46,142 nt of DNA from a virus, in the IMG/VR virus record IMGVR_UViG_3300013104_000033, positions 1 to 46,142 of that record. One strand, 5' to 3'. Below, one piece after another: positions 7,772 through 17,600 of this stretch. The notes below the pieces were generated by a model. The model searched no databases, was not told the origin of the DNA, and was given only the letters and a program-made list of their open reading frames with translations. Numbering within the stretch: the first letter of the stretch is position 1; every line of letters begins with the position of its first letter. A program made the translations under genes and the position numbers.

Positions 7772-7882
7772 TCAAAAGTAAATAAAATATCTTTTATATA
7801 GATTTAGCATTTCTACTATAATTATTAACCACGCTATCACACACCCAACTAATACTAACCTCCATACTGTTTTAATCTTCAT
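7772..7882 (-). CDS. Hidden 36-residue single-span membrane peptide
   Basis: The frame encodes 36 residues: a basic start (MKIKTVWRL), a hydrophobic span (VLVGCVIAWLIIIVEML) and a basic-aromatic tail (YKRYFIYF). GGAG lies eight bases before the ATG, a usable ribosome site. It sits between the last tail-related gene and the terminator at 7735-7757, so it would be expressed late. It resembles small phage or toxin-type membrane peptides in layout only; I see no match to Hok, TisB or DinQ. The flanks, 7630-7734 and 7883-7946, hold nothing else I can support. Confidence 0.5.
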   Translation of the reverse strand: MKIKTVWRLVLVGCVIAWLIIIVEMLNLYKRYFIYF

Positions 7883-7946
7883 GCAATTAGCTCCATCTAA
7901 CCGCACTCAAATATAACCTCAGGTTCTCAACACTCCTAAGACATTG

Positions 7947-7989
7947 TACCGATCAATTTCGCCAGATTGATCGGTATGATTGATCAATC
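7947..7989. repeat. Clustered inverted repeats with four GATCAAT/ATTGATC units
   Basis: TACCGATCAAT (7947-7957) and ATTGATCGGTA (7966-7976) form an 11-bp perfect inverted repeat around an 8-base loop. Two bases further on, GATTGATCAATC (7978-7989) is a 12-bp palindrome. No T run follows, so it is not a standard terminator. It could be a protein-binding or RNA-processing site. Confidence 0.85.
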
Positions 7990-7992
7990 ACG

Positions 7993-8298
7993 TTAAGCAG
8001 ATGCACTGTTACTTACCTCGCTTTCCGCCTGCTTATCAAACCAAGCCTGGAGTGCACTTTCAGCCTGTTCCATTGGGTTACCCTGCCCACTGTACTTGAA
8101 CATGAAGCGAAATCTTTCGGTTGAGTAAGTTTCACCTATTTGGACCCTGAAAACGCCGGTAGCTAAATTACCGTCAAAATTATCAATTCTTTCGATTGTG
8201 TAAGTCACATCTGTAGTGGCCAGCAGCCCCTCAACGCTCACACCAAAATTGTCATAACTCGTCGTTGTCTGTACCTGCTGTTGTACGGTAATACTCAT
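7993..8298 (-). CDS. Small protein cotranscribed with the tail spike
   Basis: The 101-residue product starts directly after the tail-spike stop codon. It is predicted to be mostly beta strand at first (TYTIERIDNFDGNLATGVFRVQIGETY) with a helical acidic end (MEQAESALQAWFDKQAESEV). It is the last obvious gene of the tail block. Genes in this position often encode tail-fibre accessory or chaperone proteins, but I recognise no family. Function is therefore open. Confidence 0.7.
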   Translation of the reverse strand: MSITVQQQVQTTTSYDNFGVSVEGLLATTDVTYTIERIDNFDGNLATGVFRVQIGETYSTERFRFMFKYSGQGNPMEQAESALQAWFDKQAESEVSNSASA

Positions 8299-10731
8299 TT
8301 ATGCAGACCCTATGATATACGTTGATGGATTTTGCTGTGGTCGCCAGTAAGTTCCGTCACTGTGTACGACCTGTGTTTTATAAACGACGTTATCTGCGCA
8401 GATAAACGCTCTGCATATACAAATCGACCACCAGTTACTGGCCGCCGCAGGAATATCTTCGAAGTAATAGACCGGAAGTTTCCATGCACCTCCTGACATT
8501 AAAGGAAGGCTCTTAATCTTGTCGTTTATGCCCAGCCTGAGCACGTCAAGCTCTCCGACCGTATCAGCAGCTGAATAGAGATGGAGCAGATTGTTTTCGC
8601 CATCAGCAATCAGACCCGCACTTGTAGTCCCCATACTGCATGTCGAAACAGCATCCTGCGTTGTCAGGGCGGAAATATCCGCTACTGTTGACATGTCCCA
8701 CTGTATGTAAGTGGGCGTGCCGGTATCTTTTCTCAAAAGTCCATTTGTTTCTGCAAAGAACCCAACACGAGAATAGGCCGGAATTTTCACGTAAATGTGA
8801 GTGTCGCGCTCATAGGGTTGCGTATAGACGACATCAAGGATGCCCCCGTAACGGGGCGCATGCCATGATACGGTTGAGGTGGTTGAACTCCTGTTCTGAA
8901 TGGAAATGACTGCACTGCCATCTATCCCCGCCTCCGCTGATGCTGAGCTATAGCCTGCCCTGCCGATGACTCTGAGATTCATCGTTTGCGCTAATGTAGG
9001 CAGGAAAAAATGCCCCACATATACCCAAATGGGTGCAGCGGTTATATTAGAAACATATTTCTGCGTTGCGTTGAAGTCGTAACGAATCGGAGAGTTTAGA
9101 TATAGGCCGTGAGTATTCCATTCTCCATAGCCCTTTTCATAGGTGGACACTGATCGTGAAGTGTATTCTCCTGTGTCATAAGCGACTGTCATTTGCGTTT
9201 CAACATCGATTCCCTTTCCAGAAGGATTACTGAACAGGTAATTCATGAAGCGACTTTGCGACATATAAAGGGGGTTGGTGTTTGTCTCCAGCGAGAGGGA
9301 AAAAATATTCCACTGCCCCAAAGTCAGATTGCCCGGATATGTGCAGTGTTCAATCCATCCATTCCATATCAGAGACTGACCGCAGTTAGGTATGAATAAT
9401 GCCCCCTGCTGGCTCTCCTCACACAGATGGTGCTGGATATTAAAATTCGTTAGTTCAACTGCTGTTGAGTGATTCCAGCCACCCGATGTTGTTCCCGAGG
9501 CCAGAACCCTGAAAATATTGTCATAGGTGTAGCTCGTATAAAACTGGTCAAATTTCGCATCCAGCGTGTCCATTAACTGAAATGTCCGCCCCCCAACATA
9601 GGATGCTCTAAAATTTGAGACGCGAATATACTGCCCTGCGGGACAGATATTTTTGAAAAAATGCCTGACCTTGCCGTCAATATCATACTGGCCGTAAATT
9701 TCGAGGTTGATGATTTCCACGCGGCGGGACTGCACTGAAAATGCAACCGAGCCTGCGTCACCGATAAGAATCAGCTTTGTCGGGTTATTGTATCCATAAA
9801 ACTGACCCCCAGCCCCGGCCAGCCTGAACAGGCTGCGGTATGTGTCGCTAGTGTCCCATGATGACACAGCGAAATCGCCGCCAGGGAACTGGACACCAAC
9901 AAGGCTGCAGTTATCGGTCTGCGATTGGCTCCATGAGTCCATCATTTTGATGGCTTTAATGCAATCTGTTCTCCCATCCGGTATTGCACCAAAATGCTCG
10001 ATATGCAGATCTTTGGGGTCACAATCGCGCTTCCAGCGCTTGCCCCCCTTGGTCACGATAATGTAGCCACCATCGTCTGCTGATGTGGTGTCTTTCTTCC
10101 AATAGACAAACGTGCCACCGCCGTGACCCGTGCCGATGGTGTATTCACGAACAACGATTCGCTGCCCATCCATTTCGGGCTCTGTAGACCGCAGCGTTAT
10201 GATATCGGGACACTGACCTATCTGTTTTAGCCCATCGTTACCGGCCAGCTCCTGACGTAGCGCAGCATCGGCAACGCCCACCAGCTGGGCAGAGTCAATA
10301 GTCCAGCTGGTGGCATCATTGCCGGTAGCCGTCCAGGGGATTTCTGTTGCTCCAGTGAGTTTATAGAACTCGCCCTGATAACGGATAATCTGGTTGTACG
10401 AATTGATTGTGAGCGGACCATTCTCATAGTCGCCGACCACCTCATAGCCCGAGTTTTGAATAAAATAATTAAACTGATCGGATTGGCTGGTGATCTGGTC
10501 AGTGAACTGCTCTGCCTGTCCGCTGAGCTGGGTATTAAACCGGTCAGATTGGCTGCTGAGCTGGTTCTCAAAATCCGCCTCCATGCCATTTATGGTTTTA
10601 TGCCTGCCACCGAGACGATCTGTATATTCCCCCGAGGGTGACGTGACGAACTCATCGATTTTACCGGCGTTAAATTTCAGGTCGCGGGGTGATTCGCTGG
10701 GTACTGGATTGTTAGTTGGTTGGGTAGCCAT
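8299..10731 (-). CDS. Tail spike / receptor-binding protein with beta-helix body
   Basis: The 810-residue protein has a short N-terminal virion-anchoring region and a coiled-coil-like stretch with three 11-residue repeats (55-87, pattern Q-L/I-x-x-Q-x-x-x-F). A domain around NQIIRYQGEFYKLTG follows. The central part begins at about HFGAIPDGRTDC, a motif typical of right-handed beta-helix pectate-lyase-like tail spikes, and runs to about 560. A beta-rich C-terminal region follows. Such proteins bind and often cleave surface polysaccharide, defining host range. It is placed right after the tail-tip gene, as expected. The catalytic residues and the target sugar cannot be read from sequence alone. 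Confidence 0.85.
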   Translation of the reverse strand: MATQPTNNPVPSESPRDLKFNAGKIDEFVTSPSGEYTDRLGGRHKTINGMEADFENQLSSQSDRFNTQLSGQAEQFTDQITSQSDQFNYFIQNSGYEVVGDYENGPLTINSYNQIIRYQGEFYKLTGATEIPWTATGNDATSWTIDSAQLVGVADAALRQELAGNDGLKQIGQCPDIITLRSTEPEMDGQRIVVREYTIGTGHGGGTFVYWKKDTTSADDGGYIIVTKGGKRWKRDCDPKDLHIEHFGAIPDGRTDCIKAIKMMDSWSQSQTDNCSLVGVQFPGGDFAVSSWDTSDTYRSLFRLAGAGGQFYGYNNPTKLILIGDAGSVAFSVQSRRVEIINLEIYGQYDIDGKVRHFFKNICPAGQYIRVSNFRASYVGGRTFQLMDTLDAKFDQFYTSYTYDNIFRVLASGTTSGGWNHSTAVELTNFNIQHHLCEESQQGALFIPNCGQSLIWNGWIEHCTYPGNLTLGQWNIFSLSLETNTNPLYMSQSRFMNYLFSNPSGKGIDVETQMTVAYDTGEYTSRSVSTYEKGYGEWNTHGLYLNSPIRYDFNATQKYVSNITAAPIWVYVGHFFLPTLAQTMNLRVIGRAGYSSASAEAGIDGSAVISIQNRSSTTSTVSWHAPRYGGILDVVYTQPYERDTHIYVKIPAYSRVGFFAETNGLLRKDTGTPTYIQWDMSTVADISALTTQDAVSTCSMGTTSAGLIADGENNLLHLYSAADTVGELDVLRLGINDKIKSLPLMSGGAWKLPVYYFEDIPAAASNWWSICICRAFICADNVVYKTQVVHSDGTYWRPQQNPSTYIIGSA

Positions 10732-10742
10732 ATTTACTCCAT

Positions 10743-10768
10743 AAAAAAAGCCAGCGCGAGGCTGGCTT
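10743..10768 (-). terminator. Terminator between tail-tip and tail-spike genes
   Basis: The minus strand gives AAGCCAGC, a short loop, GCTGGCTT (10768 to 10748), then a T run. It separates the tail-tip gene from the tail spike, so spike expression may need read-through by Q-modified polymerase. Confidence 0.85.
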
Positions 10769-10781
10769 GGTAATGGGTGTA

Positions 10782-13268
10782 TTAATCAGGGTAAATCAGG
10801 TCGCTGTACTCTGCGAGGCTCAGAGCGGTAGTGCCATCACTACCGGGCTGTTTTTCAGTGATTATCCAGCGCGTGGCGTCGAGTTCCTCAGTAGTGGCAA
10901 TCACGTATCTCGATGGAGATTGCACCTGATACCCGTCATAAATGTTCAGGTCGATAGCAGGGATGGCAGCAGTAAACCCATAATCAGTATCACTGCGCGG
11001 CGTAGCCGGATAGCGGGCGGTTGTGTTTCCCATGCTGTCAGTAATCATGACGAACATTGAGCCAGTGAAAGTGATCCGCTCATTCGTTTCGAAATCGTTG
11101 CCCGAGCGATGGACGATATAGCCCGCCTGATGATTTGTATCGTAGGTATCTGGCACCTGGACCATATCCCCTACGTTGCACCATTCGCCATCCGCTAGCG
11201 CCGTTATAGCCATGCTCATGCGCGAGTAAATCAGGCGGCGGCACTCCTTCTGCGCGCGGTAGTCGGCCTGAAAATCATCGCGGACATACATCATCTCGAA
11301 TTTTTTCGCTTTGGCTGGCGTTCCCAGCTCGATCTGATTGTTACGCACGCGGTAGCGGATGAACGCCTGTTTGTTAGTGGTTGGGTTGCGGTACTGCACC
11401 TCAACGCCGTCATACCCTCCCGGCAGGGTCATTTCATAGCTCAGTGAATAACCCGCGTCAGTGGTATTGGACCGGTTAAAAACCGTAGCTGGCGCACTCC
11501 GCTTCTTATCCAGGGTGAACGACAATATCCCGTCATCCCAGAACACAGTGACCCCGGCAGCATCACAAATTGTCTCCATTCTCTGACCGAGGGAAACATC
11601 CTCATCGTCAAACGTGTAGTCAAAATATGACAGGCGCGGATCAATGGCGTCCAGCTCGGACTGAATCAGGTACATACCATGTATATCAATGGTGTTCTCA
11701 GCCTGCCCGCCAACCACCAGCCAGTTATGCAACGCAATATCTGAGAATTTACGGGATGCCCGTAGTCGGTAATCAACAGACTGCGTGGTCATGTTGTAGC
11801 TGATCACATGGCGATTAATCAGAGCGTTATATTTCCGGTCGCGGGCGCTGGTGGCATTTTTCGTCTGACGCACAGTGACCCTGACCAGCGTGTCGTTCGG
11901 GTAGCTCACATTTTTGCGGATATTGACGCCATGGATCGCCTCAACCTTCAGTCTGCTCTTGTCACCGCTGTTATCAGTCCTCTGAAAACTCATCGAGTAG
12001 CGTCCATACCCGCCTATAGGGGTAATTTTGTCGGTGCGGTAAAACGTCTCTGAGGATGACTGGTGCGGTGTTGTCTGCCGGTAGGTAAACGTCTCAGATG
12101 TGCCAGGAATCTGAGCGTTGTTTGAGTCAACTTTCCAGATCGTCAGCCGCCAGTTGGTCTCTGATTTGCCACCCAGCGCGGACTGTGTATGAATCCACAA
12201 TTGCGATGATTCAACCGGCGAGAAAAACGGTCCTATCACGAGCGCCTGATTATCATTGAGAACAAATTTGGTGGTGTTGATAGTGGCCGTTGAAATGTAT
12301 GAGACATTAGACCCCTCAATCTCACTCAACACGAAATTATAATAATAAACCGGCTCCGTCTCTGGCCCCTCACTCGTCTCGTCTGCAGATATCAGGTTTC
12401 CAGACAGAGTAAAATCCTGCGTTACGTTCCCCTTGGCTGTGGGGTACGTCGCGTTGATCGTAAACTCCACAGCATGGGGCAGAGCCAGCCCCATAAAATA
12501 ATCAAAGCTGGCCTCTTTGGCGATTTTCATCAGATTCTGTCCACCAGCATAGCTCCCGCTGATTACGCTGGTGGCTGATGCAGTCTCAATCGGAAAATCG
12601 TCAGATTCGTTTTTACCGGGCACATCCTGACCATCCACATCATCAAACTGATAGCCCTCCTGGACAGTACCGATGACGTCGCCGGGGTTGTAGATGGTGA
12701 ATGACGCCCCGGCCATCGATCCCAGATTCGATTCAGAGAATCGCACGGAGCTGACCGTATACCTGCCGAGGCCAAAATTCATAAACTCAGTCAGATATTT
12801 CAGGTTGTCTGAGTACTCAAAAAGAGACTCCTGAATGAGGTCAGGAAACGCCCGGATGAGCCCAAAATTGTCCGGCTTGGCTTCGCCGTTGCGCGCCAGG
12901 TTTGTCTGCCCCTTGAGGCTATTATTGGAGGAGGTTTTCGTCTGACCAGCACTGCCAACACCAGGCATTTTTATCAGACTGGCCAGCACCTTTTTAGTAA
13001 ATTTGATGGGGTTGAAGTGTTCGAAGGGGTTTAAAAGTGTTTTGGCGAGACCGCCTGAACGCGGCTGATCAAAAATGATGATTTGGTCGTTTTCCTCCAC
13101 TAAAAAACCAAGCTCATCATCATCACCGAGTTCAACCCCGTTTCGGTTTATCCGCACGTCCCGGTGAAGCCGCTGCTGTTCCAGCCACTCACTGAAAATC
13201 TTCCCGGCGTCTACATCAATCCGCTCTTTAGGCAGCCCCGGTACGCGCTGAATCTGAATGACCGGCAT
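10782..13268 (-). CDS. Tail tip / central hub protein, gpJ-like
   Basis: The 828-residue protein sits directly after an NlpC/P60 gene, the standard position for the lambda J-like hub. The N-terminus ([15 protein letters not shown]...VRINRNGVELGDDDELG) looks like a ubiquitin/MoaD-like region of the sort found in gpI-like proteins, possibly fused here. The middle holds YISYNM/YRLRASRKF and the WDDGILSFTLDKKRSAPATVF hub segment typical of TipJ proteins. It forms the tail tip and, after DNA ejection, contacts the cell envelope. It is shorter than lambda J (1132). It overlaps the NlpC gene by 41 bases. Confidence 0.85.
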   Translation of the reverse strand: MPVIQIQRVPGLPKERIDVDAGKIFSEWLEQQRLHRDVRINRNGVELGDDDELGFLVEENDQIIIFDQPRSGGLAKTLLNPFEHFNPIKFTKKVLASLIKMPGVGSAGQTKTSSNNSLKGQTNLARNGEAKPDNFGLIRAFPDLIQESLFEYSDNLKYLTEFMNFGLGRYTVSSVRFSESNLGSMAGASFTIYNPGDVIGTVQEGYQFDDVDGQDVPGKNESDDFPIETASATSVISGSYAGGQNLMKIAKEASFDYFMGLALPHAVEFTINATYPTAKGNVTQDFTLSGNLISADETSEGPETEPVYYYNFVLSEIEGSNVSYISTATINTTKFVLNDNQALVIGPFFSPVESSQLWIHTQSALGGKSETNWRLTIWKVDSNNAQIPGTSETFTYRQTTPHQSSSETFYRTDKITPIGGYGRYSMSFQRTDNSGDKSRLKVEAIHGVNIRKNVSYPNDTLVRVTVRQTKNATSARDRKYNALINRHVISYNMTTQSVDYRLRASRKFSDIALHNWLVVGGQAENTIDIHGMYLIQSELDAIDPRLSYFDYTFDDEDVSLGQRMETICDAAGVTVFWDDGILSFTLDKKRSAPATVFNRSNTTDAGYSLSYEMTLPGGYDGVEVQYRNPTTNKQAFIRYRVRNNQIELGTPAKAKKFEMMYVRDDFQADYRAQKECRRLIYSRMSMAITALADGEWCNVGDMVQVPDTYDTNHQAGYIVHRSGNDFETNERITFTGSMFVMITDSMGNTTARYPATPRSDTDYGFTAAIPAIDLNIYDGYQVQSPSRYVIATTEELDATRWIITEKQPGSDGTTALSLAEYSDLIYPD

Positions 13269-13647
13269 ACGTCTTAAACTCCACTCTGGTAAAAAGTTTT
13301 TTTATGGTGCGGATGCTGTCCGCTCTGACATGCCCACACTCGCCCCGGCTATGCAGAGCCATGCCGTCAACCGTCAGGCCAACATGAACGGGCTGAGCGC
13401 CGTAGTAGGCAATGAAAATGCCGCCATCCCGGAAAATCTCCGTGTCATCCCAGAAAATCACCTCCTCCTCAAAACAGGTCATAAAGTCGCGCCTTGATTC
13501 GTAGTCCTGAGAGTGATGAATCTCGATACCCAGCACATGCCGGTAGTACAAAACCACCAGCCCCCAGCAGTCCATAGCCTCAAATGTGCAGGCACGATCT
13601 GCCCATGGCACACCTGTGACCTTCTCAATGAATTCTGATTTACGCAT
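13228..13647 (-). CDS. NlpC/P60 cysteine peptidase tail assembly protein
   Basis: The 139-residue product has the NlpC/P60 layout: DCWGLV with the nucleophile Cys (about residue 27) and PVHVGL with the catalytic His (about 88). It corresponds to lambda gpK-type tail-tip peptidases that cut peptide cross-bridges in murein during entry or tail assembly. It lies between the DUF1833 gene and the J-like gene, overlapping both, which fits tight translational coupling. Confidence 0.9.
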   Translation of the reverse strand: MRKSEFIEKVTGVPWADRACTFEAMDCWGLVVLYYRHVLGIEIHHSQDYESRRDFMTCFEEEVIFWDDTEIFRDGGIFIAYYGAQPVHVGLTVDGMALHSRGECGHVRADSIRTIKKLFTRVEFKTYAGHSDSARTGAA

Positions 13648-14110
13648 TCTGGAGTCCTGGAAATTCTTCTGGGGTGTAGAGCTGGGCGATGTTGTTATTC
13701 AGTGGGTTTTTTAGCGTCAGGCTGACAGTAACGTCTGAGGCGTCCATGCTCACGTCGCTCACGTATAGCGTCCAGGGTTTGAGCGGCGTGTTCATGTCAG
13801 AGGCATCAAACCGCATATAGGTTGCTGAGATGGGTGTGATCCGGCCTGTACCCCTCCATAATTTGAGCTGCTGCTTAAAATCCTGAGCCATGCGAGCGAA
13901 TTTGAGCGTGCTGTTGATTACCGGTGTGCTGCTTTGCTGACTCTCAGTAATCTCCATCCTGCAGGGTGTATAAACCTCGCCTGCAAACGTTTTGGGGAAT
14001 ATCTGTTTATCCACCAGCCGGACGTAACCAAACGCCGGGTTATAAAAGGTTATGGTGTCGTAGAGAATCCTGTTGGGTCGGCGGCTTTTGAACTCACGAA
14101 ACGTAGGCAT
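13640..14110 (-). CDS. DUF1833-type minor tail protein
   Basis: The 156-residue protein carries [26 protein letters not shown] and [11 protein letters not shown], typical of the DUF1833 family found upstream of NlpC/P60 genes in siphoviruses. It probably has the role of the lambda gpL/gpM region proteins at the distal tail. It overlaps the gene on each side by a few bases. Confidence 0.8.
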   Translation of the reverse strand: MPTFREFKSRRPNRILYDTITFYNPAFGYVRLVDKQIFPKTFAGEVYTPCRMEITESQQSSTPVINSTLKFARMAQDFKQQLKLWRGTGRITPISATYMRFDASDMNTPLKPWTLYVSDVSMDASDVTVSLTLKNPLNNNIAQLYTPEEFPGLQNA

Positions 14111-14607
14111 TATTTCACCTTTGGTAGTGACTCTTTATCCCGGCCATCGGGATAGCCGGTGACGATTATGTCCAGCCAGCTCGCCCATGGCGGCGGAAAC
14201 TCGATCAGATAGTCATCGAACTCGTCATCGGAGTTTTTCAGCTCTCTGGCAACCACGTTTCCGGTCCAGGTAAACGTGGAGCCTTTCTGGTTCCATGTCG
14301 GAAAAGCTGTGAAGTGCAGCTCCTGAACTTCAGTACCTGTATCTCCTGTGCCGGTCGAAACGCGCATGTTGAACCACTGATTGCAGTTATCCAGATAATT
14401 AGGGCTGCGTAACCACTGAGTGAACGCCCTGTGCTGGGCGGCGGTGAATACCCATGTCAGGTTGAACGACGTTTTCAGATCGTCAGTTAATTTCTGGAAA
14501 ATGGGCGCACCGACCTGTGGCTGGTCAGTGCGAAACCCTGTATCGCTGGTGGGGTTTTTATTGGATTTCTGAGCCAGTGGAAGCCACTCGGGGTAATCAA
14601 TTGCCAT
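14110..14607 (-). CDS. Minor tail protein (distal tail region)
   Basis: The 165-residue product lies between the tape-measure gene and the DUF1833 gene. It contains [21 protein letters not shown] and a beta-rich centre, resembling phage minor tail proteins that connect tube and tip. GAGGAATGAT before the ATG at 14607 decides this start over an upstream in-frame TTG. Its stop and the next start overlap at 14110. Confidence 0.72.
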   Translation of the reverse strand: MAIDYPEWLPLAQKSNKNPTSDTGFRTDQPQVGAPIFQKLTDDLKTSFNLTWVFTAAQHRAFTQWLRSPNYLDNCNQWFNMRVSTGTGDTGTEVQELHFTAFPTWNQKGSTFTWTGNVVARELKNSDDEFDDYLIEFPPPWASWLDIIVTGYPDGRDKESLPKVK

Positions 14608-14624
14608 ATCATTCCTCAGCAAAC

Positions 14625-14647
14625 AAAAAACCCGCCGTAGAGGGTTT
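14625..14647 (-). terminator. Small terminator after the tape-measure gene
   Basis: The minus strand gives AAACCC (14647-14642), a loop, GGGTTT (14633-14628), then T-rich sequence. It lies between the tape-measure stop and the next gene. Confidence 0.7.
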
Positions 14648-14696
14648 GTTAAACAATCTTATGGGTGCTAGTGGGTAGTTGATGAGTCTGTGACAG

Positions 14697-17600
14697 TTAT
14701 TCCCTCGCCCTCCTCTGCGTTTGCAGATTACTGGTAATTGAGGCACTCATTGGCCCGCCCTGGTCCATATCCATGATGAACGCCTGAACGGTTAGCGTAT
14801 TCCCGCTCTGTGTTGCCTGTGCATCATAGGTATGCGAGCCAGAAGTGTAATCATTGAACTCAATAGAGACCTGAATTTGCCCGCTGCTGCCAGAGTTCAG
14901 GTCTTGATTGCTGATCACCTTGCCGTTATCACCGGGGATCATGTACTGCTTGCCACTGCTGGCCTGATAGATTTCCGGCATGCCGCCTTCGCCTACCTGA
15001 TACATAGAGCCCGCTGACACCGGCCCGCCATTCTTGCGCTTTCCTGACAATGCAGTGATCAGCCCGAATGACGCCAGAAGCGCCGCGCCACCTACTACAG
15101 CCGCTGCACCAAATGAACCGATAGACGCGACCAGAGCGGCGGGCAACCATGCAGCCAGCGTTGTACCCGCTGCTGCCGTGCTCGCTGCTGTCGTGGTTGC
15201 CGTCCCGGCTACGGATGCTGCCGTTGTGGTTGTGATGGCTGTTGTTTGAGCTGCAGCCCCCATCACTGAAGAGCGGACCCATTCAGCACCCATTTGAACG
15301 AAGGAGTTGATCAGTGTGTTCAGCGCATTGCTGGCAAGAGAGGACACCGCCTCCCCGGCTGTCATGCTCCCCGTAATCATCCCTGTGAATGCGTTAGATG
15401 CACTCCCGGCAATAGAGTCAAACGAAGCAGCCAGGGCTTCATTACCTGCGTTCTGATTGCGCCATAACTGCCACATAGTTGCTGTACGCTGTTGCTCGTA
15501 CTCCGTATTGGCCGCCTTGCGTAGTGCAAGCCCCTGCTGCTCGGTGATGGTTTTATTGGCCTCAAACTGCTGTATTAATGCCAGTTTCTGGGCGTTCTCG
15601 TTTGCCAGTTGCTGAACCGGATCAACTGTACCGGCAGCAGACTGCTGTGGCGTAACTACCTGGTCAGCGCGAATTTTAGCGAGGTTAACCTGATGCTCCT
15701 GCTCAAGCCGTTCTGAGTAGGCATTGAATTGCGCCTGACTGATTTTTTTTGCCGCCAGTGCAGCATTCAGATCGCTAACATCCTGTTTATAGCTGGCATT
15801 CTCTTTATTCTCGGGCAGGAGTTTTTCGGCTGCTGCCTGAGCGCGGATGGCGTTGCTGGCGTCCCATTTGGCGGCGGCATACTCCCCGGCCTGTTTGATA
15901 TCTGCCTGTGTGGCAGCGCTGCCGAGGGACTGCTGAGCGGCCAGAATCGCCTGTTCGCGACTGAGTTGGCGCGTTGAATCAGCCACCAGCTCCGATTGCT
16001 GCTTCAGGTTAGCCAGTTTCTGGGCTATGGATTGTGCCTGGGTCTCTGCTTTCTTACCTGCTGACACCCCATCGCGGGTTTCTTTATTGCGGGCCTTCTC
16101 CGCCAGTTGCAGGTCGTACTGAGCACCAGCCAACTGGCCTGCAGCGTTGATCTGATTCTGGTTCCCTCCCCTTTCAGTCGCCTCCATCCTCGCCTTAGTG
16201 ACCGCACGAAGCCGCTTATCGGTGATGGCCAGCAGGGTGTTTTCATCTGCCAGCGACTTGTTATAGGCGTCAGCTTTTTCACTGCGCGGTATCTGCAGGC
16301 TGGTGGCGTTAAACTTTTCTTTTGCCCGGCTGGCGAAATCAATAGCTGTTCCGAGCTGCCTCATCAGGCCGGATGTTAAACTGGCCTCATGTCCATCACG
16401 TTTCAGCAGGTCAATACCCTGTACAAATGTCCCGTTCATCTGGGCGCGCAGCATGCCTGTTTTGTTGACCGTCTGGCTCAGTTTGTTCTGTGCGGTTTCA
16501 TTGGCGGCGAGTAATTGAGTGTGCTCACTCTGGGCGTCTGTTAGCTCAGAGAGTGTCATCCTGTATAAAAGGCTGCCCTCCTGTAAATAGCTCAGAGTCC
16601 GACGCAGACGGGCCTGCTGCAGCTCATTAGCCTCCAGTGTCGCCTGGTTGTCCTTGATTGCATCAGCCTGAGCTTTAATAGATCGGGTGGCATTATCAAT
16701 CTGAGCGGCGAGCTGCACCTGACTCATGTTTTTCATTTTGGCAATTACGCCATCGAGCTTGTCAGCAAAATCGATGCTTTCCTGCCGCGCCTGCTGCATT
16801 TTCTGATAGAAATAGAAAATCCCGGCAGCCGCTATCATTGCCACACCAGCAGGGCCACCAATCAACGCAAGCGCCCCTCTGGCGAGCCCGCCAATAGTCG
16901 TAGTTGCCGCCGCTGCGGCAGCCGCTGCCGTTCTGGTGGCAGCCGCCTCGGCTATCTGAGCCTCTGCATAGGTGGCAGAACGCTGGATGGCCACAGATTT
17001 AATGGCGATGAGGTTTTCAAGTGCGAACGCCTCCGCCGCCGATCCTCTGGCGACGTTGTACTCAGCCTGAGCCAGGGCAAGGTTTGATAACGCCTGTTCT
17101 TTATCCAGACTTGCTTTCAGCGCCGTCACGCGAGCGGCGTTAGCGGTGGCTGCAGTTGATTGAGCAGTGGCCGTGGCCTGCGCTTTCGCCGCGAGGGCGT
17201 CATCTATGCGCGCTTTCGTTGCCAGCGCCAGTGCGCCTGTGAAACGCGCACCAAATATCACTGCCGCCACACCAATCGCATTGGCCACCAGATCAAGATT
17301 CTGGCTGAGTGAAATCACCGCATCATTAAACACGCGAATGGAGTTGGAAACGGTAGTGCTTTCACCAACAAATTTGGTGATGTTATTGCTGGCTACAGTG
17401 AATGCCTGACCCATTGTCAGCGCCGTGTTCGCAAATTCTTTGGCAATCGCATCACTCTGTTTGAGCAGGCCATTAACCACGACTTCGGTGGTTAATTTGC
17501 CCTCTGCAGCCATGTTGCGAAGCTGGCCGATTGTGACGCCCAGAGAATCAGCCAGCGCTACAGCGAGGCGGCTACCGTTCTCAGAGATGGAGTTAAACTC

